DNA of 64,000 bases from Zoroaster sp. YZ-2022 (lineage: Eukaryota; Echinodermata; Asteroidea; Forcipulatida; Zoroasteridae): positions 19,650,827 through 19,714,826 of the forward strand of contig CM055823.1 in NCBI GenBank assembly GCA_029582265.1. Direction: 5' to 3'. Below the pieces are notes generated by a model, which was given only the letters and a program-made list of their open reading frames with translations, was not told the DNA's origin and searched no databases. The translations under genes were made by a program, and so were the position numbers. Of the stretch, positions 11,570-24,080 are shown piece after piece (the first letter of the stretch is position 1; the number at the start of each line of letters is the position of its first letter).

Positions 11570-12480
11570 AAACACACGGTGTTAATCAACTTCCGGTTCA
11601 ATCAAATTATCATCGATGATATCAATCATAATTTGAACTTCCTGTTTAGACCGGAAGTAAGGTCAGATCAGGCGATTTAAAGGTCATATATATATATGAC
11701 ACAATGAAAATCCCGCGATCATCGTTAACGTTACCAAACATTTTTTTTAAAAGAAGATGTCACTTATCATTTTATTCACATAAGTCATATTCAAATTTCC
11801 TATGGTTTGGATAGAAAAAATTATTATTTTCTAAACCCGCGCCAGAGACGTGGATAGGTGATGACGTCATCAGTCACATTTTGAAAAGGTCACATGTCAA
11901 TAGTAATTTCGTACACGGAAGGCACGCCCAATCATATTTTACAAAGGTGTATCATCTTTTATTATAACAATATCAATTTCATATTCAAAGTCCTACGAAT
12001 TTTGCTTCAGAATGTGTGAATTTGAACTTCCCGTTTGGACCTGATAAGGTCAGATCAGGTGATTTGAAGGTCATATTATGACACAATAAAACTTCCTTAT
12101 GATCATAAAAAAATAACGTTAGTACCTGCTTTGGTTCAATATCTGAGATTGAAATTATTCCTTTTAAATGCCGCTAGGGGTTTGAACTGATGACGTCACC
12201 AAACATATTTTTAAAGAATATATTTCACTAATCACTTTATTCGGAGAAGCCATATTCAAATTTCCTATGGTTTTTGAGAATGAAATTGTTATTTTTCTAA
12301 ACCCTGCCGAGGAAAGCCTGTGACAGGTGATGACGTCATCAGTCACATTTTTGAAAAGTCACGTGTCAGTAATTTCGTCCATGGAAAGCGCCCAAATATC
12401 ATATTATGGACTCTATTTTCTTCATGATATTTTTTTCACTTAAACTTTCGGTTTGGACTGAAGGGAAGGTCAGATTTGGG
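11570..12480. repeat. Tandem repeat of about 420 bp with TGACGTCA sites
   Basis: About 2.2 units. Two full units (roughly 11,630-11,930 and 12,010-12,390) share AAGGTCAGATCAGG, TTCAAATTTCCTATGGTTT, TTTCTAAACCC and GTGATGACGTCATCAGTCAC. A third partial unit starts near 12,445. Each full unit carries a palindromic TGACGTCA core; I see no gene beside it. Confidence 0.7.
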
Positions 12481-12944
12481 TCAAGATCTGTAAGATGATG
12501 CAAATATTGTGTGATTATCTTTTGTGGTTCATGAGATACTATAATTTGTTGAAATATTAAAATTGGATTTTAGTGTATTTCGATATCTGATCAACACGAC
12601 GTCACAACTTTACCTGAAACTATATGTCATAACGTTATTTACAACTACATGTTATGGTCTAAGTATGTGTCAAGTATTCTGACCTTTTTTTTAAATGTTG
12701 GTAATTTGCAGTCAATATAGATAGTTTAACCCTAGTTAATAAAGGAATCGTCTACCAAGGTTTTAGGAGCGCTCTCAGGCCATACCTACGGCAACTCAAA
12801 CGTAGATGGGCTACGTTCTTGAATATATGACTAATGTCAGTGGGCTGAAGGTCTACTGCACCCGCCTACATAACCCGCCACTGATATTTTTGTTTGCCCT
12901 CATAATGAGCCAAGTTAATAATTTAGCACTAGGTTGGAAGAAGA

Positions 12945-14905
12945 TCCAATATTTCGACATTACTCCATCATGTTTTGACCTATTATAATGTAACTTTGGT
13001 ACAATTAATGGTCAGTCATATTTCGTCATGATGATGTCATCGGTTCTCGCGAAATGACCACTAAGGCGCTGGGCACATATATTATGCATATTTGAATTAT
13101 TGGGATTTTCAGAAAATATCTCATTATAAGTAATTTTGTTTTATAGTTGGCACCAAGAACAAAAAATCTATTAATTTATGTCTTAAATGGGTTTGTTTAT
13201 GTCTAATGTAACCATAAAATGTTTTAACTTAGAAGTTTTTTGAATTTTCATCTCTGTGGGCACTTTTTAGCCCCATGGTATTAAGCTTAGTTAATGGACG
13301 ACCATGTCACTACATATTGAACTGTGTTCTGATGTATTTAGTATGAATGGGGCTTCCAAATATGAGCAATGTAGGGAGTCTAGGGTCACCTTTTGATTCA
13401 TCCGTTATTGCCCGAGCTATAATTGAGAACAGCCGAATCGGCTTGGTGCCGCGTACACTTTCCTCGATTTCAACAAGAGCTGCGCAGCAAGTATTTATGG
13501 AGGTTTCAGTAATCCCCTCCCAATTAATGTTAGTGATTCCCAGCTGAATTTGACATGATGGTGGCTTAAACAATGAGCTTCAGAGACCCCTTAACAAAAT
13601 ATTTTCAAATTTATCTTTCGTTTTTCTTTACATTACAGTTAACAAATCCTTGCCAAGTAAAACTTAATGATACTTTATCCCCATAGTGATAACTAGTGTA
13701 CTACACAAGTGCTAAAAAAAGAAATAACTGTATCCATTAATTCATGTGCGCATGATATGCATCCAAGTACAGCGCCCTCTAGAGGTAGTTTACATGGCAA
13801 CGAATGACATCATCTTGACGACATATGAATGAAAATTTATTGTGCCAAGGTTGATTCATGTAGATCAAAGCATGTTGGAGAAATAAAAGATTATTCAATA
13901 TGTAGTGATATGGACGTCCACCTAAGCTTAATACCATGGGGGCTAAAAAAAAGTTCCCCCAGAGATAGAAAATAAAATTAAAAAATCTAAGTTAAAACAT
14001 TTTGTGGTTACATTAGACATAGACAAACTCATTTAAGGCATACATTACTTAATTACTTTGGTCTTGATGAAACTATAAAAACTAAATGACTTATAATGAG
14101 ATATTTTTCTTAAATTTATAAATTTTACCTGTCGAGGAGTTGGCCCTCCACTCGCGAGTGGCAGAAGTTATTTATTTCATTGTTTTTCCCAGAAAAAAAG
14201 CCACACATGCCTGGGAGTCATTGATATCATAAAGTGGACCATTCCACATATCTTAGAAGTGTCAGTTCCCAGAGCTGTGTTTTTTTCTGGGCTGAAAAGC
14301 ACTGCTACATGTCTGTGCACAAATCAACCATCCATTGTGTACACATAAGACCTACCCAGATCTAACTCCTCTGATAAGTGGAACCATCTGTTTGGCCTCA
14401 GGTTGTGCTTCTTGATGTCTTGCGACAGCCAGAGCCAGTGCCACTGCCAGGCATAACTTCACCCCCCAGACAGAGTGTCTGGGTTCTGTTGTCGTTTACA
14501 TGCTGGAGACATAAACTATAACGCTATTTACTGTGTGCTAGGTCATACAGGAGAGAGCTACACTACACAGCCGTTGGGTGTCATCTGGGGTTGAAAATAA
14601 TACTAGACCATAGCAGGGCATGTGGGAAGTCATTTGCCTGATGTAAAACACAATTGAAATGCATAGATAATAATTTAATATCATTATTAGTGCCACTGCA
14701 AAGTGGAGGGGTACATCGTTCGAATAAAGTGGTACCTCCTCAATGGAGTCCCAATAATTAAATATGTATAAATTACATGCAATTATAAAGCGCCCTCTAG
14801 CGGTCGTTGTGATGAGAACTGATGATGTCATCAAGACATTAATTGTACCAAGTTACATTATAAAAGGTCAAAGTATGATGGAGTAATAAGAGATGTTTGA
14901 TTTTC
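12945..14905. repeat. Composite inverted repeat with a thrice-used module
   Basis: Arms of about 230 bp at 13,093-13,322 and 13,893-14,122 are reverse complements (shared words AATACCATGGGG, TCTCATTATAAGT, ATTCAATATGTAGTGA). A separate module of about 120 bp with GCGCCCTCTAG, a GATGATGTCATC-like core and GGTCAAAG(T/C)ATG occurs on the minus strand at about 12,945-13,070 and on the plus strand at about 13,765-13,915 and 14,785-14,900. No protein-coding content is seen. Confidence 0.65.
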
Positions 14906-15595
14906 CACCTCTAGTGCAATTAATTATCAGCTTGGCTCATTGTGAGGCAAACAAATAGTGGACCAGAAACAGATAAAACCAAAATGTTCAATGTTAACAT
15001 CTTTTTGTGTTTAGGACATCCAAAGGAACAAAAAATATCGGTGGAGGTGGGTTATGGGGACGAGGGGCACGATAGATTTCAGCCCACAGACTATAAACAA
15101 TGCGTTGACATTATTCAAGTCTGCAGCCGAATTTTTACGTGATCACGCGACATTGGGGCGCTATAAATAACGCTTATGACAAACTGCAAGGAGCACAGAC
15201 AGATATACGGTATCTCGGATAGGGGTCCACACAGCACGTATAGTGTGCATAGCGTGGATCTAGTTGTGAATTGCGAACTCGCACGTTCGAACTCAAACAA
15301 CAGCCTTTGATTCTTCTTGTAATCTGAACCTGATGGAAATTCCTCATAAGTATAATGGTCAGTATAATTCCACATGCACAGTATAATAACTTGTGGTCTA
15401 GATAAAATAAAAATATAAAAAAATTCTATTCTGGGGATGGGGTTGTGCAAAACAAATTGTATGGTTTGTAGGCCTATGTGATTATAATTGTTTGTATTTA
15501 ATCTTTAATTTTTGTATAATTCTGTATTTTTTATTGATGATTCTTGTTTTTTTAAATTGGACTGGGAAAACAAATTGCATTGTTTTACATGACGA

Positions 15596-15647
15596 ATTGA
15601 ATTGAATTGAACTGAATTGAATTGAATTGAATTGAATTGTAAATTGA
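15596..15647 (+). repeat. AATTG pentanucleotide microsatellite
   Basis: About ten tandem copies of GAATT/AATTG with one ACTGA interruption. Confidence 0.9.
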
Positions 15648-15764
15648 ATTGGTGTGGGCCGTTAATTTGTAATGATGACCAATCAAAGGCCCTCTTGCTT
15701 TGACCGCGTTCGATCACACACAATTATACACAAACGTTGTACATGTACGTGACATTATAGTGAG

Positions 15765-16068
15765 TTATGGTTGCTGGGCCAACCAGTAACCCAATGAGAA
15801 GCATGTCTTTTTGTTTTTTAAATTAAGTATATTTGCTCCAGCCTTGAATGTTGGCAACATACAGAAGAGGATCAAAGGCGCGACGACGAATGTATATACC
15901 TTCATGTACATGTGTATGCATATGGATCCGTGTGCACACATGTACTGTTTACCATGTTGCGCTGTAGCTCCAGTTAGGATGGCCAAACGATAGCTAAGAA
16001 GGACCAACATTATGCGATCAAAGCTGTTTCACTGTCGCGCCTTGGTGGTCAAAGGCTACACTTTATCA
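15765..16068 (+). repeat. Dispersed repeat family A, copy 2
   Basis: Aligns with 10,405-10,715 from CCAATGAGAA to the closing CGCGCCTTGGTGGTCAAAGG. It carries its own CATGTACATG-rich centre. Length and end blocks agree, so the two copies are insertions of the same non-coding element about 5.3 kb apart. Confidence 0.6.
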
Positions 16069-17301
16069 TGATGGTCTTTTCAATTAAACAACCTCTAGTT
16101 CTTTTTCTAATTACACTCAATTAGGAACTAATTACAACTCAATAGAGAATGCTTCCACTTGGTGTCAACGCAATTAGTCTTACTCTAAAACAAATCAATA
16201 AAAATTACCATAGGTCAAAATATGATCTGTCTAAAGATGTTGTTTTAATGAAACAAACTGATTTGAGGATCTCCATTAATATGGAATATCAAATAATACA
16301 TTAGTGAAATTAACACCAAAATATATATAATAATAAATTAGATAATTGAAAACTTCATCATAAAACTTCAAATATTTTTTTGTTCACTGCAGACACGAAC
16401 TTCCTACTTGTTTCAATGCTAGAGGAGTTGACATACAATATTGTTGATGAGAACCTTCTAAGGATCACATCAAAGTTTTGTTTTTTATGTAAAAAGAAAT
16501 AGCCTCGTATCGCTAATCACAACATCAGTTATTTGTTTGTATGGCTGGAAATACTGCTTTCACCATGTGTCATTTTTGAGATTTCCTGAAATAAAAATGA
16601 TGCTATTAGAAATATACTAATGTAATAACTATATATATTCAATAATGCAACAAAACAAAACGGTGGTCTCTTAAACATAATTCACTTCGAAGATACTGAG
16701 GGAAAAGTAGTTGATAATAAACAATAATTGTAACTGTAAATTGTGCTATCATTTTGTGAAAAAATTTTCCAGTTTGAAGTTAGAAAGAGTACTCTTTTTC
16801 TAATACCATATTAGAATGAATTCAACAAATCCAAATGAAATTCCACTATTTACTCAACACCATTAACGTTTTAAACTTTCAAACTTAAACGTGTTAATTG
16901 TTTTATGTAGAGTATTTTTGATTCAAACATGCTGTCAATAAATTTTTAAAGGGAGGATGCCATTTGAATACTGTCATGTATTCAACCTCAAGGCATATCG
17001 CACTAATGTATTAAGTCAGTTACCTTGAATTTCAATTTCTCTTAACTGAATTGTTTCTCATAATATCCAACTCAGCATATCAGAGGATTCAAGCAAACGT
17101 TAATAACGTTAAGATGACGAAATGTGGGAGAAAGGGACACATTATATTTTTGGAATAGGGAAAATTCAAGACTAAATAAAGCTTTGAATTGTTCCCTAAA
17201 AATAAAAATGCACAAGACTGATCTACGCCAATTACAATACAATACATATACTGAGATTCAAAAGAAACTTATCAAATCTTTGGAAGGACACTATTCGATG
17301 G
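16069..17301. other. Intronic sequence before the Polinton
   Basis: AT-rich sequence with no supported exon, RNA or repeat. A pyrimidine tract with TTCACTGCAG at about 16,392 looks like an acceptor, but the following frames do not show an LRR. Confidence 0.45.
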
Positions 17302-17730
17302 TAGTATAGGAAAATACCAGGCTTGCGTTTCATCTATCTGCGTGGTTAGCCAGAAAAAAGATATTACAAAAAAATGAAATTTTTAAAAGAAAATAAATAT
17401 AAAAAAAAAAAAAAATTGCTTAAAGAATTAAAAAAATTGGCGTTGTTTGGTTGTTTTAATAAATTAGAAAAGAAGAAGAGTAGATGTAAAAAGCTAAAAA
17501 TAAAAAACAATGACAAGCGTGTATTGTTTGTAAGAAAAAGAGATTATGTAATAAATACAATTTGTAAGAAAAAATTTAAATTTAATAAAAATCCCGGTAA
17601 GCACAATAACTCCGCAAAAGATTCGATTTCCCCAGAAGCCCCATTTTCCTATACTAAGAGAGTTAAAGTTTAAATAAACTAATAATAAATCCAATACGAC
17701 TTACAAAAGTGAGAAATCGATTTAATATAT
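17302..17730 (+). repeat. Polinton left terminal inverted repeat
   Basis: Matches the reverse complement of 36,785-37,181. Shared blocks include AAAAAAGATATTACAAAAAA, TTGTTTGGTTGTTTT, CAACTCCGCAAAAGATTCG-like sequence, AGAAGCCCCATTTTCC and, at the inner end, GACTTACAAAA..TGAGAAATCGATTTAATAT. A Lys-rich open frame inside (17,374-17,673) is not preserved in the right TIR and is probably not a gene. Confidence 0.9.
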
Positions 17731-17783
17731 ATAGATAACTAAGTACAAGAGAGAATGAAAGAAGAAATATAATATTTATCGAA
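17709..17783 (+). promoter_or_regulatory. Putative early promoter upstream of PolB
   Basis: TGAGAAATCGATTTAATATA followed by TATAGATAACTAAG lies 50-75 bp upstream of the PolB ATG at the inner edge of the left TIR. The same block, inward-facing, lies in the right TIR before the 36,769 start, and again before the 36,345 start. Conservation of the block and its fixed placement before start codons suggest a promoter; this is inference. Confidence 0.5.
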
Positions 17784-20700
17784 ATGGACATTACGAATTG
17801 GAAAGATTTTACGCGAGAACACTTTGGAGAAATAATTTTTACTAAAAATAGCAAGAGTAAAATAGATAAACAGAGTATATTATAAAGGTGTAATAAAAAT
17901 ATATAAAAGAACATAAACCAAAACCATTGAAAAAATTAACGAGGAGGAACTTGTTGACGATTATAAAAGCTAAGGTATTCCCGTAGTAGGAGACGGTCGA
18001 TTACGAAACATTTATTTATATAAGATTGTGAGGGATTAGTAGAAGGTGTTTTAGAGTTTGATGAACCACCGACGATGGTGGTGATATATGTTACGAAAGT
18101 TGAACAATGACTATGTTCGTTGAGTCATAAAAGAGAACAAGATTACATATTTTTACGAGGGTGTTGAAACGTCAATAATCGAAAAGTTGACTTTAGATTT
18201 ACAAGAATTTGGGGCGTACAAGTTTATGATATAGCTTGTAGGGTTCAATTTATAAAGAAAAAGATGACGGTGGTATTACGATTTATTGGAGCCGGCTTCC
18301 TATTCATTTTTCTGAACAAACAATTTTATTAAATATGAATATGTTAATATTAAGCTGAATTAGCGCTAGGGGTTTGATAGAATTCGGAGAAGTTGTATCA
18401 ATCTCTGCTACAAATAAGTGAAGGTGGGATGGATGGATCAATCGTTTTGAAAATTAGTTCCTTGTTAACAAAAATATAGACCTTTTGAGAGGTGGTTCTT
18501 ATATCGAGGGATTATCTAATTATATAAAAAATAAAAAGCGTGCATCAACGTAAAAACAGGAAGACGATGATTGTTTACGATGGGCGCTACGAAACGCCTT
18601 TTTCCCGTTGTACCAAAACGGTGAAAGAATGTCATCTCTGGACAGAGGATGGTTTGGGTTTACCTTATAATATCGACGCTCCAACACCCATCAGTCAAGA
18701 TTGGTAGTAGAATACAACAAAACAATTTATCGATAAACGTTTGGTTTGGATAAACACGATTCAGTCTTTCCTTTATACATTAGTGCTGATTGTAATAAAA
18801 AAAAGTATTCATTTATTATTAATTCATAAAGACAAAGAAGAAAAAAACTAAATCTCACTACGTTTGGATCAAGGATTTTAAAATTACTTTTACGATCAAA
18901 CAAAGCATAAAGCTAAAAACACTTTTGTGATCGTTGCTTGTATAATTTTACTAGAAGAACTTCTTTTAAATCATCGGGTAGAGTGTAGAGGTGTAGGTGG
19001 TAGGGAAAAATAAAAAAAGGTGCAAAACGATACATTGAAATTAAAAAATTCATAAAAGATGAAAGTTCCTTTTGTTATATACGCTGACTTTGAAGCAATT
19101 TTACCTTTAATGAGTAAAATATAGGCGCTAAAACTTTTGTAAACAAGCACATCCATCCCATGCGGTTATTCATGATTATTCGTGCAGTGAAATTTTTCAC
19201 ATGGCAGTATAGGGGTGAAATGCGGTAGTTGCTTTTTTAATGTTTTTTCTAAACAAGTGAACAACATCAATGAGATATTTGCAAACCCTCTTAATATAAT
19301 AATGACTAAAGAAGAAGAAGATTTAAAAATGCTAAACAGTGCTGGATATGTGAAAATCATATTTTCACGATAATGACGACTTTTGTCGTTGTTGGGTTTA
19401 TAGAAAAGAAATTGATGATGACAGTTAAACAAATCTTACGCAAAGTTAGAGATCATTGTCACATTACCGGTAAATATAGAGGAGCAGCGCACGATAGATG
19501 TAATTTAAAACTAAAAATAGAACCATAAAACATTTATATCTGTTTTTATTCACAATTTACGAGGTTACGACTCACACCTTATCATGCAAGAATAAGTAAA
19601 ACAAAGGAAATCTAACGTGTATTCCAAACAATATGAAAAGTACATTTCTTTTCAATCGGTCAACTACGATTTCTCGATAGTTTTCAATTCTTACTAGCGT
19701 CGTTAGAAAACTCGTAGAATCGAGTAAATCTTTTCGTATACGAGATTACACGAACCCGATTTAGAAAAATTTAATCTTTTAAAAAGCAGGGTATTTATCC
19801 TTACGAATACATGGATAGTTTTGAACGTTTTGACGAAAACAACTTCCTTCGCAAGAAGCATTTATAGTAGTTTAAATAAAGACAGTATTACTAAAGAAGA
19901 ATATGAGCACGCAAAAAAGGTTTATAGCAAATTTGATTGTAAAAATCTAGGTGATTATCACGATTTGTACGTGCGTACCGATGTCTTGTTATTAGCGGAC
20001 GTGTTTGAAAATTTTCGTGATACTTGTATGAAACGTTATGACTTAGATCCAGCTCATTATTATACGAGTCCGGGTTTAAGTTGGGACGCTTTATTAAAAC
20101 ATTCGAAAGTTTGTCTAGAGTTGTTTACGGATATCGACATGTATTTATTTATAGAAAAAGGTTTGAGAGGAGGAATAGTTATGGTGAGTAATAGATACTC
20201 GAGCAAACAATGAAGATTTAGACAGTTTACGATAATACAAACCAACGAGTTATATTACGGTCACGCGATGAGTCAACCTTTACCAACTGGTAATTTTAAA
20301 TGGTTATCTCAGAACAGATAATGAATATTATTTTAATAAAAATAAAAAGGTTTAAAATATGGAAAGAGGACATATTTTAGAAGTTGATTTAGAATATCTT
20401 AAAGAATTACAAGATTCTCATAACGATTATCCACTCGCGCCAGAGAAATTAATGATACCGAAAGAATGGATGGTGACTATCAACTCGAGCTATTAAATGA
20501 CAAACCTACCCCAATGTTGCAGAATTAGTCGCTTCGTTAAACGATAAAACAAAATACGTGCTTCATTATCGCAATTTACAAAAATATTTACAACTCGGTA
20601 TGAAACTAACAAAAATTCATCGCGTATTAAATTTGATGAATCGTGTTGGATGAAGTCGTACATTAATTTAAACACTACATTTAGAAAAAGACGCAACAGT

Positions 20701-21490
20701 GATTTTGAAAAGACTTGTACAAACTGATGAATAATTCAGTATTTGGAAAAACGATGGAAAATGTGCGAAATCGTATTAATGTAGATCTTATGAGACCGAG
20801 CGACGCAAAGGACAAAGAACGCATCTGTAAACAAATAGCAAAGCCTACTTTTGCTGAGCAAAATATTTTTGATGGTTTTGACTTGGCGGCGATTCACGTA
20901 CAAAACGAGTCTCGTGCTCGTTAAACCAATCTACGTAGGAATGAGTATTTTAGAATTATCTAAAGCTTTTATGTACGATTTTATTACAATCATTTAAAAA
21001 GCAATTAAACAACGATAGTAAAATTACTTTACACGGATACGACAGTTTAATATTTAAATATCGAAACATAAGATGTTTATAAAGATATGAAGAAGAAAAC
21101 ATTTTATATGATTTTAGTAATTATAACAAAATATTTTTATATTTTTGAAACAATTTGTAAAAGATTGGAAAATTTCAAGATAAAACAGCTGGAGTACTGT
21201 TCTGAATTTGTGGGTTTAAGAGCAAAAATGTACTCTGTACTTTTATCGAATGAAAAGAATTTAAAAAGCTAAGGCGTTAAAAACAAGTTTTAAAAAGAAA
21301 ATTAATCACGAAAACTATAAGCGAGTTTTATTCAAAATGTATCGTATCATCACAAGATGAATTTTATTAGAAATGTAGGTCATCATCTTTACACTTTAAA
21401 GTTGATAAAAATCATTAGACAATGATACAAAAAGATATATTTTAGAAGATGGAAAAGATACTTTAGCTTACGGTCCATAAAGAACTTTGC
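17784..21490 (+). pseudogene. Protein-primed family B DNA polymerase (Polinton PolB)
   Basis: This would replicate the linear element by protein priming. It starts MDITNWKDFTREHFG at 17,784. Exonuclease motifs are visible as VIYADFEAIL (about 19,073-19,102), the finger-like DHCHITGKYRGAAH (about 19,452) and IPVFIHNLRGYDSHLIM (about 19,537-19,587). Polymerase-domain pieces are YVRTDVLLLADVFENFR (about 19,960), YGHAMSQPLPTG (about 20,256) and KLMNNSVFGKTMENVR (about 20,721). The catalytic YxDTDS motif at 21,028-21,058 is split by a frame change. The C-terminal EFVGLRAKMYSVL (21,206) and a fading tail end near 21,490. Full length would be about 1,200 codons, normal for the family. At least ten frame breaks or stops interrupt it. 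It is transcribed inward from the left TIR and is convergent with the integrase. Confidence 0.93.
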
Positions 21491-21626
21491 GTTTAGATTT
21501 ACTACGCCAGCTACCATTTAACTCATGCGAGTAAAATTTTAGCTAACGTTTAATAGGAGGATTTTCTGTATCTCTAGGAATAATTTGTAATTCTTCTCTT
21601 ACAAAACTACGCAGGACCCGTCTAAA

Positions 21627-22535
21627 CTAATACAAGATGGGTTGATTAGCAGCTTTCATCGTTTTAGCTATTCTATACATTTTATACTCCATATAGGGTC
21701 GGTCGCGCGACGTCGTATCTTTCAGCTTCACCGGTGCGTATAAATATCGAACTAAACTGTTTGTTGGTATTCTTTTTCTTTTAACAACGCTAACTGGCGA
21801 GGCTGGTTTTTGTTCAACACCGCGTGATTTAATCGCGTCTTTAGGTTTTAAATTTATAAGACGTCGTTCATTATTTAATGCTTTTATAACCGCCGGTAAT
21901 CTTTTAACCCATTCTCTATTTATTTCATTCGTTGCTATTTCTTGCGCGTATTGATGAGAAAATAATCTTTCGCTTAATGTTTTATTAAATCGCTCTACCA
22001 TACCTGAGCTCTGATTACCAGCTTGGCTTCTTTGGATTTTTACTTTATCTTTATTCATTAATACATTAACGCTAGACATAATTCTTTCCAGGATCAACTT
22101 AAAAATTGTTGGCAAAGTTAACGAGCTACGTTTATAATTTTTTAAAATGCGTTAGCAGCAAACCAGACGGCGGTTTTATCGGTTAACGGTTCCGCTTCTT
22201 TATATCTACTCGCTTCATCGATGATCGTTAACGCGCTTGTACGTTTTTAGTTGTACCTTTACCGATCGTATCGTGCGGAAGAAACAATAAATCTGCTTGA
22301 TGAACTTGATTCGGTGCTTGTAAATTACTATTTGAACTAGTTGGTCTCGGAATATATTTAGGATAAGGTAAATAAATTTGCCACAACGCTTGCTTTTAAT
22401 CCAACGTGAAACTACTTTTTTATTTACTTTAGTTTCTTGAGCTAATTTATTAATCGCGTCGTAGCCTTTATAATATCCTTTCGGACTATAATAAACATTA
22501 CTAAGATTTTTAAAACTTGCTTCCATTTTTAACAT
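21627..22535 (-). pseudogene. Retroviral-type (rve) integrase of Polinton
   Basis: Catalyses insertion of the element and the short target duplication. It starts MLKMEASFKNLSNVYYSPKG at 22,535. A small N-terminal DNA-binding region (KVNKKVVSRWIKSK) is followed by PYPKYIPRPTSSN and the first catalytic aspartate in NQVHQADLLFLPHDTIGKGT (about 22,250-22,305, in another frame). The second aspartate region (VDPGKNY) lies near 22,085 across another frame change. The glutamate is in MVERFNKTLSERLF (about 21,965-22,010). The C-terminal part is basic and SH3-like (NSLVRYLYAPVKLKD). Length is about 300 codons, normal. There are at least two frame breaks. It is the terminal gene of the leftward cluster, convergent with PolB. 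Confidence 0.9.
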
Positions 22536-22544
22536 TTATAAATA

Positions 22545-22793
22545 TAATAATGTTAATTTGTATTCTATAGAATTTTTAGGCATAAGTGAGGATGGTAAAA
22601 TACCTTGTTTAATTAACCACATTTGAGTTATTGAAGATAATCCAAGCGTTGCAATTTCAATCCATCTTTATATCAATTTATTTAAATTAGCTGGTTCTAC
22701 GTTTAATGTTTTTTACCCAACATACTGTATAAAACGGTAAAAAGTGTTAATACTCCGCTGTGATAAATGAATCGGCGATTGTTTCGTATCCAT
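22545..22793 (-). pseudogene. Small Polinton protein, unknown function
   Basis: From ATG at 22,793 the frame begins MDTKQSPIHLSQRSINTFYR and continues, with stops or frame changes near 22,713 and 22,677, through IATLGLSSITQMWLIKQG to about 22,545, just before the integrase start. A TTTATAAAAAA motif lies about 30 bp upstream. Placement in a tight leftward cluster supports it being a gene. No family is recognised; the middle is weakly hydrophobic. Confidence 0.45.
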
Positions 22794-22879
22794 CTTGATT
22801 TATACTCTGTTATTATAACAGTTTTTTATAAATAAAAAACTTTTTAATCCATTTCAAAATTACCGAGTTCTTTTCACTC

Positions 22880-23796
22880 GCACCGTATTAGCAACGAAAG
22901 CGACGCAGTTGGGCTGCAGACTCAACGGGATGCTTAACTACATCTACGTTTTTCTAAACAAAAATATACTAAACCTCCAATAGCTAAACTAATACCTATA
23001 TGAGACAAATAGCTCGTTTCATCGTTTCGTTGTTTTTGAACTGGCAATGGCTACCGCTTTCGGTCGTTGCGTTTTTAGTAAGAGCAATTTTTTTTCTTTA
23101 TTTAGTTTAGCAAGTTTTACCCGCTGCGACTCTGTTTGGGTTTTTCTTTTTAGTTGTTGTTTTTGTTACTACCGACGGACTCGTTTGAGGTAATACATTG
23201 TTTTGGTAGAGCTATTGGTGGTGCGTTCGATGCTCTCTTGTTGTTGTTGTTCATTCGTTCCTCCATCGCTTTTATTATCTAACAAGATTCTTCTTTCTTT
23301 TTTAAATGATTCGCTGTAATTAAAGTTATAGAGAGAGCGCTATCATAGCGCCGTACTTGTAGTATATTTCACACGCTACGGTAGAAAGCATGCTAGAAAT
23401 AAAGGATCCTTTTCTAAATCTGAAATTAATTTACCTTCGTCGTCGATTTGAAATTGATAACCGTATAAATCAATACGATCTAAGCTTAATCCTAATAATT
23501 TAGCGTATAGCGTTAAAATAGCGCTACCTAAAGACTGAGTTATATCACAGCCTAATTTAGTTTCGTATTGCGTATGTAGTACGTTTCGTTCTTCCGTAGA
23601 CAAAGCTTCAATATCGCTAACGCTATACTCTTTACCAAAAAACTTTGTTGAATCTCCTCCTACTACGATGGATACGAGCCGTTGTTTTTGCTCAGCAGCA
23701 AGCCGTCATTCGTATCCACCAACTTGGCTAGAACTCGCGCCATTAGATACTGGTTGAACAATTTACATTTTCGTTTAATAATATTACTTCTTCCAT
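22880..23796 (-). pseudogene. Polinton protein with C-terminal membrane anchor, unknown
   Basis: The start is MEEVILLNENVNCS at 23,796, preceded by TATAAATATTTATAATAA. The best-preserved part (23,376-23,603 and the codons just upstream) contains EYSVSDIEALSTEERN and LHTQYETKLGCDITQSLGS. It is followed by a low-complexity, Lys/Asn-rich middle and a hydrophobic segment HIGISLAIGGLVYFCL near 22,975-23,030. About 290 codons in all. Proteins of this layout (globular N-terminal half, charged linker, single C-terminal helix) recur in Polintons next to the ATPase, but I cannot give a function. At least four frame breaks. Confidence 0.6.
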
Positions 23797-23924
23797 TTAT
23801 TATAAATATTTATAGAATAATCGGTTAATTTATAAAAAAAATGTAGAAACCAATAATTAAAAATAGATAACCCTTTAGTATTTAAAAGTTGGTTAAGATT
23901 AATATTAGATTATTTACTCGTTCA

Positions 23925-24080
23925 TTATCTATATCGTAAATATACCTTTACTCGTTCAGTATTCGTATTTAAAACTCTATCGTTTTCAGTATTAGTAAAT
24001 TCTACAAGATTATCTATAAAATTATTTACTCGTACATCATCTAGTCTCGTAAATAAATCTTCTACTTGTATAGTATTCAT
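23925..24080 (-). CDS. 51-residue Polinton ORF, unknown
   Basis: An intact frame of 51 codons, starting MNTIQVEDLFTRLDDVRVNN, with TATTTATAAAAC immediately before the ATG, the same arrangement seen before other genes of this element. It is acidic and Asn-rich, and contains two related stretches around RVNN and RVLN. It lies between the membrane-anchored gene and the ATPase in the same direction. No homologue is recognised. Confidence 0.5.
   Translation of the reverse strand: MNTIQVEDLFTRLDDVRVNNFIDNLVEFTNTENDRVLNTNTERVKVYLRYR

Noticed and set aside
16390..16500. A possible further LRR exon after TTCACTGCAG
   Set aside because: The frames after the acceptor lack the LxxLxLxxN pattern and there is no donor at 72 bp.
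17374..17673. Lys-rich frame of 99 residues in the left TIR
   Set aside because: The right TIR has frame changes and base differences across the same stretch, and the composition follows from A-rich DNA. It is better explained as TIR sequence.
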